DNA of 64,000 nucleotides, from the NCBI GenBank assembly GCA_031763025.1, contig JASSKH010000021.1:3286001-3350000 (forward strand), in the 5' to 3' direction. The DNA is from Macrocystis pyrifera (Eukaryota; Sar; Phaeophyceae; Laminariales; Laminariaceae). The position numbers and the translations under genes were made by a program. The notes beneath the pieces were generated by a model. The model did no database searches. It was not told where the DNA came from and worked only from the letters and a program-made list of their open reading frames with translations. Each line of letters opens with the position of its first letter. Within the stretch, counting starts at the first letter, position 1. Of this stretch, positions 33,259 to 46,100 are shown piece by piece.

Positions 33259-36200
33259 GGTGCAGAAAATGAGATAAAAAACAACCCCCAACTGGACGTT
33301 TGGACTTTACTTGCGGACAGCTGCAGCTCCTCACCGGATACTTCAGCCCGCGAAATTGAAGGATGCTCTTGGTGGGATCTGTGGGGTATCGGGTGTGCCA
33401 GGCGGCAGTGGTAGGTACCCACAAGCGACGCACGAGGTGCTTTCGTGTACTCGAAGTTGCGAGCGAGTAGCACGAAAGTCTTGCCAAACGCTAAAATGTT
33501 TATTTTTTTTGCAAGGGAGGATAGCACAATGGCTAAATCACCGATGAAGCAATGACCTTCACTATATTGTTGCTGTTCTCCAGGCGGATAATACATCTTA
33601 TAGAGAGTCGTCGTCGAAGATGGGGCGTGAGGAGAAACCTCGTTACCATGATGGGTAGTAATTTCTTTGGCCCAAAAGTGGGCAAAAAAGGGCTAAAAAG
33701 CTCAGGATTCTTGTAATTTTGCGTTAACTATTCTACAACTACGAAACACGGATCTTGGTTGCAAATCCCTTACTCTAACCCCAAGTCGTATGTATATGCT
33801 GCCGAAACGCCTATGCGCGGGTACTTCATATTCACCATTCCTGAAGGTGCCAGCGTCCCTTTGACGAGGAGTATCTTGCAGGTTTTTTCAGTATTTTCCC
33901 AAAATTCGGTATTCTCCCAATTTGTTTTCGGGAAAAGCCGAAAACTCGGAACCCGAAAAATGGCGTCTTGAAGTTTTCCAAGTTTTTTCAGGAAATTTAG
34001 GTGTAAGGCTGTACAGATTGAGCAGCCCCACCGCTCGAGCTGTGCCGCCACTCGCGAGCGCACAAGGCTGACAAGGGGCGTTCCTAAGGTCATTCGCATG
34101 TCATGGCCGAACGCAGAAAACGCAATAGTTTTATGAGCTCTCGACAAGATTCAATGTTACAGCGGTTCGGTGCAACAGGGCATTGCTAAGATAGGCGTCG
34201 AGAGGCCCGACAGGCGCTGAGTTGAAGTCGAAGGAGGGGGTTGCCTTGAAAAGGATTGCCAGTGAGGCCGACATGCGGAGCAAAGACAGGATCCATGCCG
34301 AGCTGTCAGTCGACCTAAACAATAGAGAACGATGATGAGAAATGCCCAGGGAAGCATCCCTCCAGGAAGTCAACCTCAGACGGAATGTGGAACGCAGATG
34401 GACACACAAGTTTTTCCCTGGCCAAGAGCAATCCAAACACTCTGAGACCCGCCTTACGTCCTCAACATCTGGCCTGTCGAGAAACGGGGAAAGGCACAGA
34501 AGCTAGCATGGACCAACAATACTACAACCAGCACGTGGAGGCCAGCATGGCCGCAGGTCAGACCAGTTCCGAAGCGTTTCGAGTTGTGGCGATAACGAGC
34601 GAAGAATGGGCCCACGAACACCACGAGTCGGTAGGAGGTGGAGTACCACCATGGGTTGGTATCGAGCCGCCTCCTAGCGGGCACGTAAGGACCCCCGCAC
34701 AAAGAACGTTTTCGAAACATGGTGTCCAATCCAAGATCTGTGCGCCGCTTGTAGCGGTTAATAGGGCACTCTACTCACAGGATGGGTTGATACAGCGTAC
34801 TCAAAGACGAACCTGCTCGACACTCGGTTTCGCTTTTTTTGTTGTTGCTGCCATCCACAGAAAAAGTCGTTTACACACAGGATTCCTATGAACAGAACTT
34901 TATCGGCCGACACCCGCAGGTCGACAGGCGCCCAGCCCTCACGGCTGGGAAGTCCTGAAAGCACCCACACATTTCACAGCAGCAGTGTTACCAAGCCTCT
35001 GTGTTAGCAATCATCGGCCCATCGCTTACAGATAGTAGAGGAGTCTGGGGCTTCCCAGCGTTGAGATCGACTGCACGACCGTTTTTGAATTATCAATCCT
35101 CGCTGAATTTGGTGACAAGCCGAAGTTGAAGGAAAAACCGAAATATAAAATACGTGTCGTTAAGATTGACCGTCAGAACCGTCGTGGCCAATATGTGCTA
35201 CCCCATTGTAGCACGCGTCAGACCCGCAAGGGAAGAGGTGCGCTCCTCTGCCGTAGTTCGAGTTTCGTGTCGCGTTCCATTTTATCCTCGGAGGCCTCCC
35301 ACGCGCTGGACGTGTAATCCGCTGTGTGTGGCTGCCTGCCGAGGGCATCGAGTCTCGAGTTCGATCAGTCGTTTCTTTGCCGGTGGTGGCGGTTTCTCGC
35401 GTTGTGGCTACCGCCGGGCTGCAGGTGGTGTTAGACCGCGAGCGATTCGGCTGCCATGGCGGGAGATTCCTGCCGCGCTGAGTAACCCCGCTGGCTGTCC
35501 GCTGCCCGCTTCGGTGCACCGCCCGAACACAAAAGCCTATAGCCCAACGAGAGCCGAGTCCGGAAAAGCTAGGTTTCATCACAACCATTCGCTGGAGATC
35601 AGCGACTGGCTGCCTGGCCCTTTTTCCATCGACCCTGCTGACTGTACGTACGCCAACTTCGTTGCGCTCGAAAGGTACTGAGTGGGCACGCCACTCCCGC
35701 CAATACTTGACCTGCCTTAGGCCCTCGTGTTTCAACAAACCCACCCGGCCTTTCACGCCTCAACTTTGTTCCCATGTCAAGTATAACTCTTGATTCATGC
35801 TGGAACCTGTTGTTAGTGACTGTTTACTGCTTGCTGAACAAGGGGGGTTTGCATATTAATTCATGATTGGTTATTCTACCACCAGTATTACTGTGCGAAC
35901 TCTGATTTGTTCGCCATCGGGAAAAATAGATCATTTAATGTTCTGCGGATGATCGAATAGCATTTAGTAGCTGGGAGGGCGTAGGCTGTTCGTGTCGAAA
36001 GTTGCGACCTTTTAATGTTTCTTTATTCGGTAATTCGGAGCTAGTACACAAAAGCCAAAAAGGGTACTTTCGGTTTTATTATGTTTCAAGCAACTTTTAG
36101 TTCGGGTAATTTTAGTGCCTTATAAATTCCATGTAAAAAGAGATGTATGCTATCTCGCTTTTACCGTCACGATTTGTATTTCTATGGAGCGGTAGTAGTA

Positions 36201-36364
36201 AGGGACAGAAAAAGGTTTTTCTCCGGGGAACCTCGCGATCTCTGACAACAATATTGTTTTCGGCTGACATTTTTGCGTTTGGCACGGCTACTGTAATCTT
36301 TTCCGTGATTGCAAAGTTTGTGTGGGGTTGAGGAAGACGTTTTTGCTGGTCGCGCAGTGGTCCT
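33251..36364. other. No supported gene; two unrecognised open frames
   Basis: Open frames at 34385-34891 (168 codons, plus) and 35154-35681 (175 codons, plus) are long for chance but show no domain I know. The first contains a His/Glu-rich segment (EEWAHEHHESVGGG) and a CG-rich composition. Both overlap long frames on the minus strand. They might be host exons or decayed element sequence. Confidence 0.3.
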
Positions 36365-38068
36365 CATTATTTGGTAAATGAGTGGAAGCTTTCACAACTT
36401 CCACTTGGAAGTAAAAAACTTCCAAAACTTCCATTTTGACTTCGAGATGGAAGTTTTTCACTTCCAAACGAATTTTTTTTAAACCTCTAAATGGAAGTTG
36501 TGAAAGTCAAAATGGAAGTTTTTTACTTCCAAATGGAAGTTGTGAAAGCCAAAATGGAAGTGTTTTACTTCCAAATGGAAGTTGTGAAAGTCAAAATGGA
36601 AGTTTTGGAAGTTTTTTACTTCCAAATGGAAGTTGTGGAAGTTTATACTTCCGAATGGAAGTTTTGGAAGTCGAGTGGAAAATTCCGTTTAGTCCATGGA
36701 AGTTTCTATTTTGGAAGCTAGTGCAAGCTAGCGTAAGTTTCCAAAGTGGAAGCCAGTGGAAGCAAAATGGAAGCTTCCACTGCCATGCCCGGTAGAAGCT
36801 CCGTTCAACTTCCACTAAGCTTCCATACACCTTGATAACCTTTCACCTGCCGTCACCCACTTCCACTTCACGTCTAGAAGTTCCATTTGACTTCTACCTT
36901 CAGGGAAACTTCCATCGGCGTCCGCAGAATCTTCTTTGCATTTCCATCCTCAGCCGTAACTTCCACTTACTTCCACCTACTCGTACCCGCTTCCATTCAA
37001 CTTCCACAAATTTTGGTCGGCTTTTAAAACTTCCATTCTACATTTAATTTCAACGAAACACGCATCTGAGTTCGCAGAATCTTTTGACCACTCCCTCCAT
37101 ATCCAAGCGCGACTTCCACCTATTTGTACGTACTTCCCACGCACTTCTATTAAGCTTCCAATGGCTACAGCTTACTTACTTATTTAACTTCCACGCACGT
37201 CCGCAGACGCTTCTATCCACTCCTATATTCAAGCTTACCTTCCACCTAATCGCACTTACTTACATCCGCTTCCAATTATCCAACTCCCAAAGTTGCATGT
37301 AACCCCTACTTACACGGAAATTCATACCAGCATTTGCCGAAGCTTCCATACACTCGTATGCAAGCATAAATTCGGCGTACTTTCACGTACTTCCACGTGC
37401 TTTCATCCACTTCCATTAAACTCCCAAGAAATATGTCTGCCTTGTATTACCATGAAAAACTCGCATCTATCTACGTTTGCAGACGCTTCTATCCACTCCC
37501 CGGGGCCCTTATGCATATGGGACTATGGCCTAATTACTTCCTTTCGGAAGTGAAAATGGAAGTTTGGAAGTCAAAACAGAATTATTGGAAGTCGGGTAAG
37601 AGCCTACCACGCGAATTCCATTTCACATTCAACTTTCAAAACCTTCATTTTGACTTCCAAACGGATTTGTTTTTCTTCCCCAAAGGAAAGTTTTTGACTT
37701 CCAAATAAAAGTTTTTGACTTCCAAACGGAGGTTTTCGACTTCCAAATGGAAGTGTCTAGCTTCCAATAACTTCCAAATGAAACTTCCAAATGGAAGTCG
37801 TGAAAGTCCAAATGGAAGTTTTGGAAGTCAAAATGGAAGCTTCCTTCCTCCGAAACCTTCCTTTGTGCCTTCCAAAACTTCCATTTGGAATTCCATTTGG
37901 AAGCTTCCACCCGACTTCCATGTTGACCTCCACAACTTCCATTTTGACTTCCACAACTTCCATTTTGACTTCCACAACTTCCATTTTGACTTTCATAACT
38001 TCCATTTGGAAGTCAAAATGGAAGTTTTGGAAGACGAGTGGACGCTTCCACCCATTTACCAAATAATG
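36365..38068 (-). mobile_element. GGAAGT foldback transposon, copy B (without SINE)
   Basis: The ends CATTATTTGGTAAATGAG and TTTACCAAATAATG match those of the element at 18552-20641. Internal landmarks match it in reverse order, for example 'cgcagaatctt' and the lattice of ACTTCC/GGAAGT palindromes. At 1704 bp it is close to copy A without its SINE (about 1755 bp). Around 36990-37010 it shows the uninterrupted site where copy A carries the SINE. Confidence 0.8.
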
Positions 38069-38324
38069 AGATGGAACTGTTTTCAAAAGAGCCAGGGATG
38101 GTGTTCATTTGGTCTCTTCAAATGACAGCTACGTACCGGTTGGTACCATTGCCTGTTGTGGATTATGTGACTTTTGACATCTGAGGTTGTCAGCGGAACC
38201 CCACGATGCTCACTTCTTCCCCGCCCGTACCCTGTGGGAGGGCAACAATACATTATCTTAAACATACATCCATAGACTGCCATGCAGTCTGGGCTACCCG
38301 GCCTGAGGCTACGAACACAGCCGG

Positions 38325-38960
38325 CATAGATGAAAGCAGTAAAAGTATCTCTGCTGTCGATATTCGCCCATGATACACCACCACGCACCGACCATCTCTG
38401 CTGCTCGAGATCTTTTTTGTCGCTACTACGAGCTACCTGGATCTGTCGGTTGCTATCGATCGCGTTCCAACGTAGGGAGTTTCTGCTGCCCAACGAGATC
38501 GTTGCACTGCGGAGCCCTCCGCTGGTAGAGGATCCCGCAAGCTGGATTTGGCCCCAAAGCGCATGCATCCGATAATGGGAGTTGTGGTACATTAGGTGGC
38601 GAATTTCGTAAGGAGGGTGGTACGAACGATGTTAGATGTTGCTGTTGTGCTTGGCAGCAACATAAAGCACTGTAACTCTCCCAGCCGGCAGAGAGGACAG
38701 CAGTAACGGTACGTGCCTCTGCTGTCGATGTTCGCCCACGCCACCACCACGCACCGGATGTCTCTGCTCTTCGTTTTTCTTTGTCGCTACTACGAGCTTC
38801 CTGGATCTGTGGTCAGGTGTTACCGCTCGCGTTCAAACGTAGAGAGTTTTTGCTGCCCAACGGAATTGTTGCACTGCGTAGTCGTCCGCTTGCAGCGAAT
38901 CTTGCAAGCTGGCTATGGCCCGAAAATATATGCAAAGCTCGTACTCATTTCATTGACTGG
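38325..38960 (+). repeat. Diverged tandem duplication, period about 370 bp
   Basis: 'ctctgctgtcgat' at 38351 recurs at 38724, and 'gtcgctactacgagct', 'ctgcccaac' and 'gttgcactgcg' keep the same spacing. A plus-strand peptide is partly conserved between copies (RREFLLPNEIVALRS and RREFLLPNGIVALRS), with change concentrated elsewhere, so the unit may once have been coding. I do not recognise the peptide. Confidence 0.7.
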
Positions 38961-38969
38961 CTTGGTGGA

Positions 38970-40849
38970 CCCAATAATTTCTGCGGCCCTCCGCCGACAA
39001 TCAACAGGACAACAGTGGTAGTAGTACTCTGTATTAGTAGCAGTATGTTCCGGCTGTCGTCGTTGTTTGCCACTACACCACACACGGTGTGTATCTTGTG
39101 CCGTGAAACGCTTCAGCCCCGGTATATGCCCGGATCTAACCCATTGTGGACGGCACTCCCGGTATAATGTTGTAGTTACCATTTTTCAAAAGGGTTTTAT
39201 ATTTACGGCCAGCGCTGGCGGCTAGAGCGGCACCACCTCCCATCACCGCCACTATCAAGTCTAGATAGCTGCAACCGCAGCAGCTACCACCCCTCCGAAA
39301 AAAAAACGCTATAAGCGACGGTTCCGAGACAGCTTCATGTATAAAACAACGAGGGTAAAATGGCACAGTGAATAACTAACAGGGCGGATGCGACGTATTT
39401 TCCTGTCTTGTCATCATACCGCTGTAGGTAGCACTCTACCTACTACTGTAGGATACCTACCAGAAACGTGTGTGCATATGATAAGTCACAGCAGTACCTA
39501 TGTACGACTGATACGCTAGTACAGCAGATACGTATTGCATCTAATTACTCTTGGTAGTCACCAGCCCCGAGATAGCCCCTACTTACTGTTGTTGTACCCA
39601 CTGCACCAACTACTGGTTGATGTACGTCTGCAGCTACTGCTGCTGCTGCTACGCCTATTGCGCCTACCTCTACGTATGTATGCGTTAGTTAAACGTATAA
39701 TGTAAGGCTACGCCATTGCCTGTTCCCAAAAACTCCAGAAGCACCCATCCATCCGATCCGTAAACAAAGCCCATACACCGTAACCATAACACAGACCACC
39801 GCCTCCCTTATCACCATACGCATATCAAGGTTACACCCAGGAAACAGCACGCCAACGCGTATCGTTGTCGTGGTTGACAGTATAATAGACTGCTTCACAA
39901 TCAAATCGGATTCAGATAATTAGAAGAGTACATCCTCAATCGAGAAGCTCTTGTCAGCAATGACTTGAGGCAAAGATGCTGCCAACCCTAAGCCCTCTTT
40001 CGTCGACCGCATCAGTTTCCACAAGCAAATGCCAACTGCTGTATGTCAATCTTAGCTCGCGCCCGCCACGAAATATAAAACGAGTAAGTTCAGTTTACTT
40101 CACGTATATAGACCCCGGCCCTGGAAGCATACGTCCGACGAACTTCGAGTGCCGTGGTCGCTTCTTCAAAGTAGACATTCTATGCATGTTTTGCCGCCGT
40201 GGGTTGCCGCCTTGGAACTCTCTGGCGTTCACATCTAGGCTACACCCTCAGGACGTCTGGGTTGTATCTAGGGTCATGCGTGGTCGGGGCCGTACGATTT
40301 CCCACAGGACACGTGAATGGAGTTCGGGCAGGCGTGCTTGCAAAACACGACCTAAGTTCACTGAGTCTTTTTTTGTATGACGCCGATTTTTCTGTATGCA
40401 ACGTCACGTGTCCTGTGCTTTTTCTGCGATGGACCTTGAGAGCCTGAAAACGAACCATATAGACAGGCCTTCCATCCCACAGTGAGTTGCCGGCATGACG
40501 CTTGTACCCTCCGTAATGTTTACTGTTGGACAGGTCGCGATCTGCAGTAATTTCCCCTTAGTACATGCTTCATAGCCCACTATGCTCTGTTGTGTAGGAT
40601 ATACCCGGTATGTGTAAGAATAGTACAGAATCAACCCAGGAAACGTCTGCTAGATTGATGGATATCATACGGCTGCCACCCATCACGAGCTATATATGTA
40701 AATAATATTGCACAGATCACAAATCTGTCCGCCCTGAAAAATCCAGGTCGTGACTTCGGAATCTGAGATCTATCTGATGTGTGGACCCGTTCGAAACCTC
40801 CCGTTCTCCTTCGTCGCTCTTCTCCTCACTTCGTTTAGGCAATGACTCT
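38970..40849. other. No recognisable gene; downstream flank of the glycosyltransferase gene
   Basis: Short overlapping open frames only. The region lies 3' of the minus-strand glycosyltransferase gene, so its right end probably includes that gene's 3' untranslated region. No clear polyadenylation signal is seen. Confidence 0.4.
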
Positions 40850-42418
40850 TTAGCAGCCTTGCGCACCGCAGTACTGGCGACCATTGCTTGCATGAAACGA
40901 CTCACAGGGCTGGATTTGGCGTTTGGTGAGCCACGAATCGCCATAGCCAGTAGCAATATATTCGCACGTGTCCAAAGACAAGTACGGATATCGTTGAATG
41001 TCACCGCCCCCGGCGTCGTTCCCCTCCGGCAAGTGCCGTGTCGGTGTGTCCTTGGCGGCCTCCCACAGCACAGCCATCTCTTCCGGATACGCGTGGTGCA
41101 CTCCCATGTGCTCTTGGCACACAGACTCATAGGTCGAAGGGCCGCGTCTCTCTATTTGTTTCATCATACGTTTCACCAAGAGGCCGTCGTGGTCGAGCCG
41201 TTCGTCGTGTACCCAACGCACGTCGCCGTCTTTATTGGCGTCGTGATCCACCGTGAACCAAAAACCCGCCGTAGTCCCAGCATAGGGACCACAGCGAAGG
41301 TCTTCAATTGACAGGACGCGGTGGACTAGAGCGCCCGATAGGAGCATGTACGCCTCGTCTATCCGTGTCTCGCCAGGCTTGCAGTATCGGAAGCCGGCGT
41401 ATAGCATCATCTGCGGCAGCGACGGATCCTCTCTTTCATAGGCCAGAGTCATCTGTCCCGTCAACGAGCGCTTCGTCGCTTCCAACTCATCCAGCAAGCG
41501 GTCAAGGCAAAGGAAGTAATCATCGTCCAATCGGAGGAAAAAATCGAAGTTGTACCGGCCGGACACGTGCTTCATCGCGGAGAGAAGCTTGACAGCAAAG
41601 TTCAAGCCCCTTTCGATGTTCACTACGACAAGATCTCCGTAGGTCTCCGACTCCTCTTTCAAAGCCCTCGCCTCGGCTTGGCCTTCCGGCTGGCTTTCAT
41701 CCGGCGCCTCGGTGAAAAACCGCAGCACCACACGATCATCGGCCCACGCTAGCCACGCGTTACGTACGGCATCTCTCCTCTCCTTACGAATCGTCACAAC
41801 AGCAATGACCAACAACACGGAAGGCTTGTTACCATCCTCGACGTGTTTCATCCCTATTTCCGCATCAGCTTGCAGTTTCCGCTGCTGCTGCTGCTGGCCG
41901 TTGCCTTTTCCCAGGGTTGCTTCGGTTACTTCCGACTCAGCCATGGTTTTTGTCGTTACAAGACTCGTTCTCGCCGCCGATGCCTCGACCGCGATTGCGC
42001 GTTTCGCAGAAGCTGCCCCCTTGCTGGATTCTACGGGATGCTTGAGCCAGTCACCTGTCGCAAAGGTCACCTTCCCTTCCCCCTCTTCCTCCACATAAGG
42101 ATTCGCATTCGCTATGGGCTTTCCCAATCCCTCCATGGCGACACTCGCTGCCGGGGGGTTGAACTTGTAGCCCACGGAAAGTAGATCTTTCAACCACGCC
42201 CGTGTTAAGGCCACGTCCTCTTCTTCTACGATGCCATGCTCGTACATGTCAATAGCAAGGTCTTGGATTTGCACCGGGGAACGGGCAGCAGCAGCGACAC
42301 CTTCGGTGGCGTTGTTCTGACGCCAATATGCTGCTAGGTGAGCGACAAGCGCTCCGCTCCGTTCGTACAGCTCGAACTCGGCTTCGAAGTCCGACATTAT
42401 GTGGCGCGACTCTGTCGA
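40850..42418 (-). CDS. Exon 5: DUF288 C-terminus, linker and GT31 domain
   Basis: A single open exon of 522 codons after the acceptor TTTTGCTGCAG. The first 90 residues (DFEAEFELYERSGALVAH, MYEHGIVEEEDVALTRAWLK, LLSVGYKF) match the C-terminal part of DUF288 proteins, which ties it to exons 1-4. A low-complexity linker with a run of five Gln (about 41880-41900) follows. The GT31 region has RRDAVRNAWLAW, LNFAVKLLSAM, FLRLDDDYFLCL, LLSGALVHRVL and WVHDERLDHDGLL in family order. The C-terminus is Cys-containing (CESFHASNGRQYCGAQGC). Taken alone it would be a GT31 enzyme without a membrane anchor. Confidence 0.85.
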   Translation of the reverse strand, partial: STESRHIMSDFEAEFELYERSGALVAHLAAYWRQNNATEGVAAAARSPVQIQDLAIDMYEHGIVEEEDVALTRAWLKDLLSVGYKFNPPAASVAMEGLGKPIANANPYVEEEGEGKVTFATGDWLKHPVESSKGAASAKRAIAVEASAARTSLVTTKTMAESEVTEATLGKGNGQQQQQRKLQADAEIGMKHVEDGNKPSVLLVIAVVTIRKERRDAVRNAWLAWADDRVVLRFFTEAPDESQPEGQAEARALKEESETYGDLVVVNIERGLNFAVKLLSAMKHVSGRYNFDFFLRLDDDYFLCLDRLLDELEATKRSLTGQMTLAYEREDPSLPQMMLYAGFRYCKPGETRIDEAYMLLSGALVHRVLSIEDLRCGPYAGTTAGFWFTVDHDANKDGDVRWVHDERLDHDGLLVKRMMKQIERRGPSTYESVCQEHMGVHHAYPEEMAVLWEAAKDTPTRHLPEGNDAGGGDIQRYPYLSLDTCEYIATGYGDSWLTKRQIQPCESFHASNGRQYCGAQGC

Positions 42419-43132
42419 CTGCAGCAAAACGGTTCATCGAAAGACAAAAAGAAATAGTGGCTGGGGGTGGGGGATGGGGGTACTCATTCGTTGTTCGAGT
42501 TTGTCTTCTTATAATTTACCATGCGTCCCTTTCGAGACGGAGCACCGTTACCACTCCTAATATAGCTACCTCCTAGATTTAGGCATTCATTACGTTTTTT
42601 TCCGTGTAGTGTGTGGGGGGGGGGGGGGGGGGGGGGGGGGTAAAGAAGCGTTGAAGCAAGAGGCACTGATCGATCGAACTTGTTCGAGCTCTTGGGTCCA
42701 AGTACGTTCGTAACGTAGGCCGAACATGACCCTCATCATACGCATCCGCTGGCAACTCTCGCTAACTGCAGCTGATGAGTCCCAAAAAGAATACCGGCAC
42801 TCATACAGCTTGAATTACATTCGACAGGGTCCACCATTGCTGTTATCCTCGAAAACAAAACAACCACCCCCGCTCCCACCCGAAACTGTTTACCGTGCTC
42901 ACTCGTGTCACCCAAGGAGCAGCAACAGCGGTTACGGCACCCGTCGCCGGAAGCAAAGCTTGCGTGAAGTAGCTGCGCCAGATGTCGCTGACCCTCTCGT
43001 TCACCGTGATGGGAAGCAGCAACCCCCCAGAACGCCGGGATGAAGTGGAGTGTTGCCTGCTCTCGAGTACTCGAGTACCAACAAACAACGGGGTCGGGTC
43101 AGGTACGTTCGACGCGACTAAGCTATCTTGAT

Positions 43133-43188
<56 letters not shown>

Positions 43189-46100
43189 CAAGTGCACGTG
43201 ATAGGCGGAGAGCTATCAATTAGCCAGCAAGATGGCTATATCAGGCGAGCTTGATGCGGCAAAATCATATTGACAGGGGGGGGTGATTTTTCGTATATGT
43301 GACTCGACAAAGGCATTGACCACCAGCAAGGGGGCTGCAGTAGGTCAGATACGTTTGCTGTGGCGGAGCTATTGACGGAGGGATGGAACGTCTGGGTCTC
43401 CATGGTTCTCACGAACAGCCAAGCTCCCGGGGTAAAGCACTCCTACTGTTATGTCAAAAACTCGGACCCGCTTAATTATGACGAAACAATTGAGAGCTAT
43501 CGTACCCCACCTAGTGCTGAGGTCTAGCTCCGCCTGCTTTATACATTCGAACGTGTTGTTGAATAATCTGACAACCGGGTCAACAACAAAACCACGAATA
43601 ACCCTTGCGTTGCACATAAAGAGCATTGTTCGTTTTCTGTATCTGCTTGCTGGGCTTTGGTTACCTGGGCGTTGTAAGGCGTGAAGGCAAACTCCGGCAC
43701 AATATCGAGACTGGAGTCACGCCTTTCCCGCTCCTCGGACATGCCCGCCTCCCTCCCCCCGATTTCGAGCGGTAGGTCCCCTAGCTCAGCCGTCAGCGCC
43801 AAGCGATACATTGCATCGACGTCCGGCTCATGGTTTGCCAGAGATTGCACCACTCCAAGGGGGAGCGGTGTTCCCTCTAGCACAGCCAGCGCTCCCTCCC
43901 GTCCGCCTTCTAGGCCTGCTACACCGCATGCGAAAGACGCTGGGTCGTTTACAGCGTCGAGCGGAAACCCTCGAGGCCAAGCACCCCGCGGGCCTCCAAA
44001 ACACGGATACGGGTTATGGACGGCTGAGCGATCACGTCTTGCCCCTCCCACGGATCTCGTTGGGGGCACCAAGGTAACGAACGGGGAACCCGAGTAAGGT
44101 ATTCCGTCCTCTGGATGTATAGCGGTGTTGGCGTCGTCAAGGTCGTAAATCACCTAGGCCAGAACCAAACGCGAATCCATGTGTTAGTGCTTATGTGCGC
44201 TGATATACAGGGGGTGCTCCTTACGGGAAGGTCGGGGGCGATGCAAGCGCCTGCAATACGGGTGCCCTTCTAAATGACACGTGAGATCACAGCAGCGAGG
44301 ACGGCACCAAGTATTTGCCACGTACTGGGCAGGTTGTCCTCGCTTCAAACGGTCGGTGCTGAACAAAAACACACGATTAGCGAACATCTACCCACGAAAT
44401 ACACGCTGTTTATTCGGTTAGCCTTGGTGAGCTCATACCGCGGCAACGACGCACGTTTTTCTTGATACGTGCTGGGGAGGAATTGTCATCAAGATGCTAC
44501 ACGAAGACACGAGGCTTGCGTACATCTACCTACACACGGTGCGCACGGCGCTTCCGGGTGCCCGGCTGAGCGCATACCCCAACGGCGATGCACCCTATTC
44601 CTAGCGCGCGCGGACGTGACCATCGCGAACAGAATCTCCAACGAAATTCATTCAAGGCTGCATGCGAAAAAGTTGCTGTATCTGCAGTAGACATCAACGC
44701 TATGGCAAGCCATAGTAGGCCGCGGTGGCTGTTCAACTACATTCGACTCGGGGGCGATCCCGCCCCCTTCCCCCAGCGCATGTTGATGGTAAACACGAGT
44801 TCTATTTACTTTACCTCCCCCACGCTCTGCCCAATAGTAGCTCACCTTCGCCCCGTGATGAATAGCGTACAGGTAGCCGACGTTCTTGCGACCAAAGTGG
44901 TCGGGTGGAATAACTTCCAGTATCCGGTACGGCAGTGCTTCTTGGTCGGCAAAAGACAGGTATGTTACTCCCGCGGCATCAAACATCTTGGCACCTGCGA
45001 TGGTGAAGCGATTGGGAAGGAAGACACACATATTAAACGGCGTTCAGTCGGGAGTGGTGATCTTCGTGCGGCAGGCAATTGTTTTCAGCTCTGATTGCCG
45101 CTGGAATCGTCACCCCAACGGCAACGTTTCGCTGGCAGGAGATACTCGCGGACGCTTAGGTGAAAAATAGCCAAATATTTTGGCTGGCGTTGCGCTCTTG
45201 CGTATGTACTCTGGCGATGGCGGTTGATGAAATGATGTTTTTCTGCAATTGTATTACCGAACGCTCGACCAAGCGAGCCCTTCGTCGACCTCTTCAAGAA
45301 AATGCACGTCTCCGTGGTAACAGCTCGGGTTGGCAGGTAGCCAGACCCCATACTCGGTGATTGACAAGGCGGAAATGGCGAAATGAAAAAAAAAAAGGAT
45401 TAATTTATGAGGCAATCTACGACAGGAGTTCACCTTATATTTTCTGAGGCTCCTATGTTCCCCCAAGGTATGATGCGGAGTTAAACGGGAACAAAACACA
45501 TGAACACGACTGATGCTACACGCATCTCGTACTTGTACGTACATGATGTCCAACCACGTAGAGCACAAGCTTCAAACTCATCCTTCAACTGGCGCCCGGC
45601 AAGGACGCCGTGATGGCTCAGAAATCGTTTTTTCCAAATGTGATAAGCATTGTAGAACGCCTCTTATATCACTTCTGACCGTGTTGTTTGTTTATGTATC
45701 GGGGCGGCCAGTGCCGATCTCGCACCGCTAACTACGGTGTACAACGAGGACGAAGATGAGAAAGGCGCGCTGCTGCTTCCCGCGCCGACACGACGATCAC
45801 ACAGACGTATGGTGGTCTCCTTGGTGTGGGCATGTCCAGAAGCTCGTCTTGGGAACGTGTCGAGTGGATAAAACTGGCGCCGGTTGGCTCAAACCAAAGA
45901 CGAGTGTCCGCCATGGAGCATTGACACAATAGGGGTGTATGTCTCTTTTTTCCTCAGTAGTGTTCGACGGGTAGAGCTCTTCAAGCCAAAAACTACCGGT
46001 GAGTATGATACGTTTACTATTACGGGGGAAACATAGCGATCAGGACCAAAAATGATCAGTTTTTGTGTATATGATAGGTCCTGATTGCTGTGGTCGCCCG

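Noticed and set aside
35154-35756. Overlapping open frames of 175 and 198 codons on opposite strands
   Set aside because: High GC makes both strands open. Neither contains a motif or splice context that favours one as a real gene.
40850-42397. A stand-alone GT31 gene starting at the ATG at 42397
   Set aside because: The first 90 residues belong to DUF288, a good 3' splice site lies just upstream at 42420-42419, and phase-compatible upstream exons complete the DUF288 domain. It is not fully excluded as an alternative transcript.
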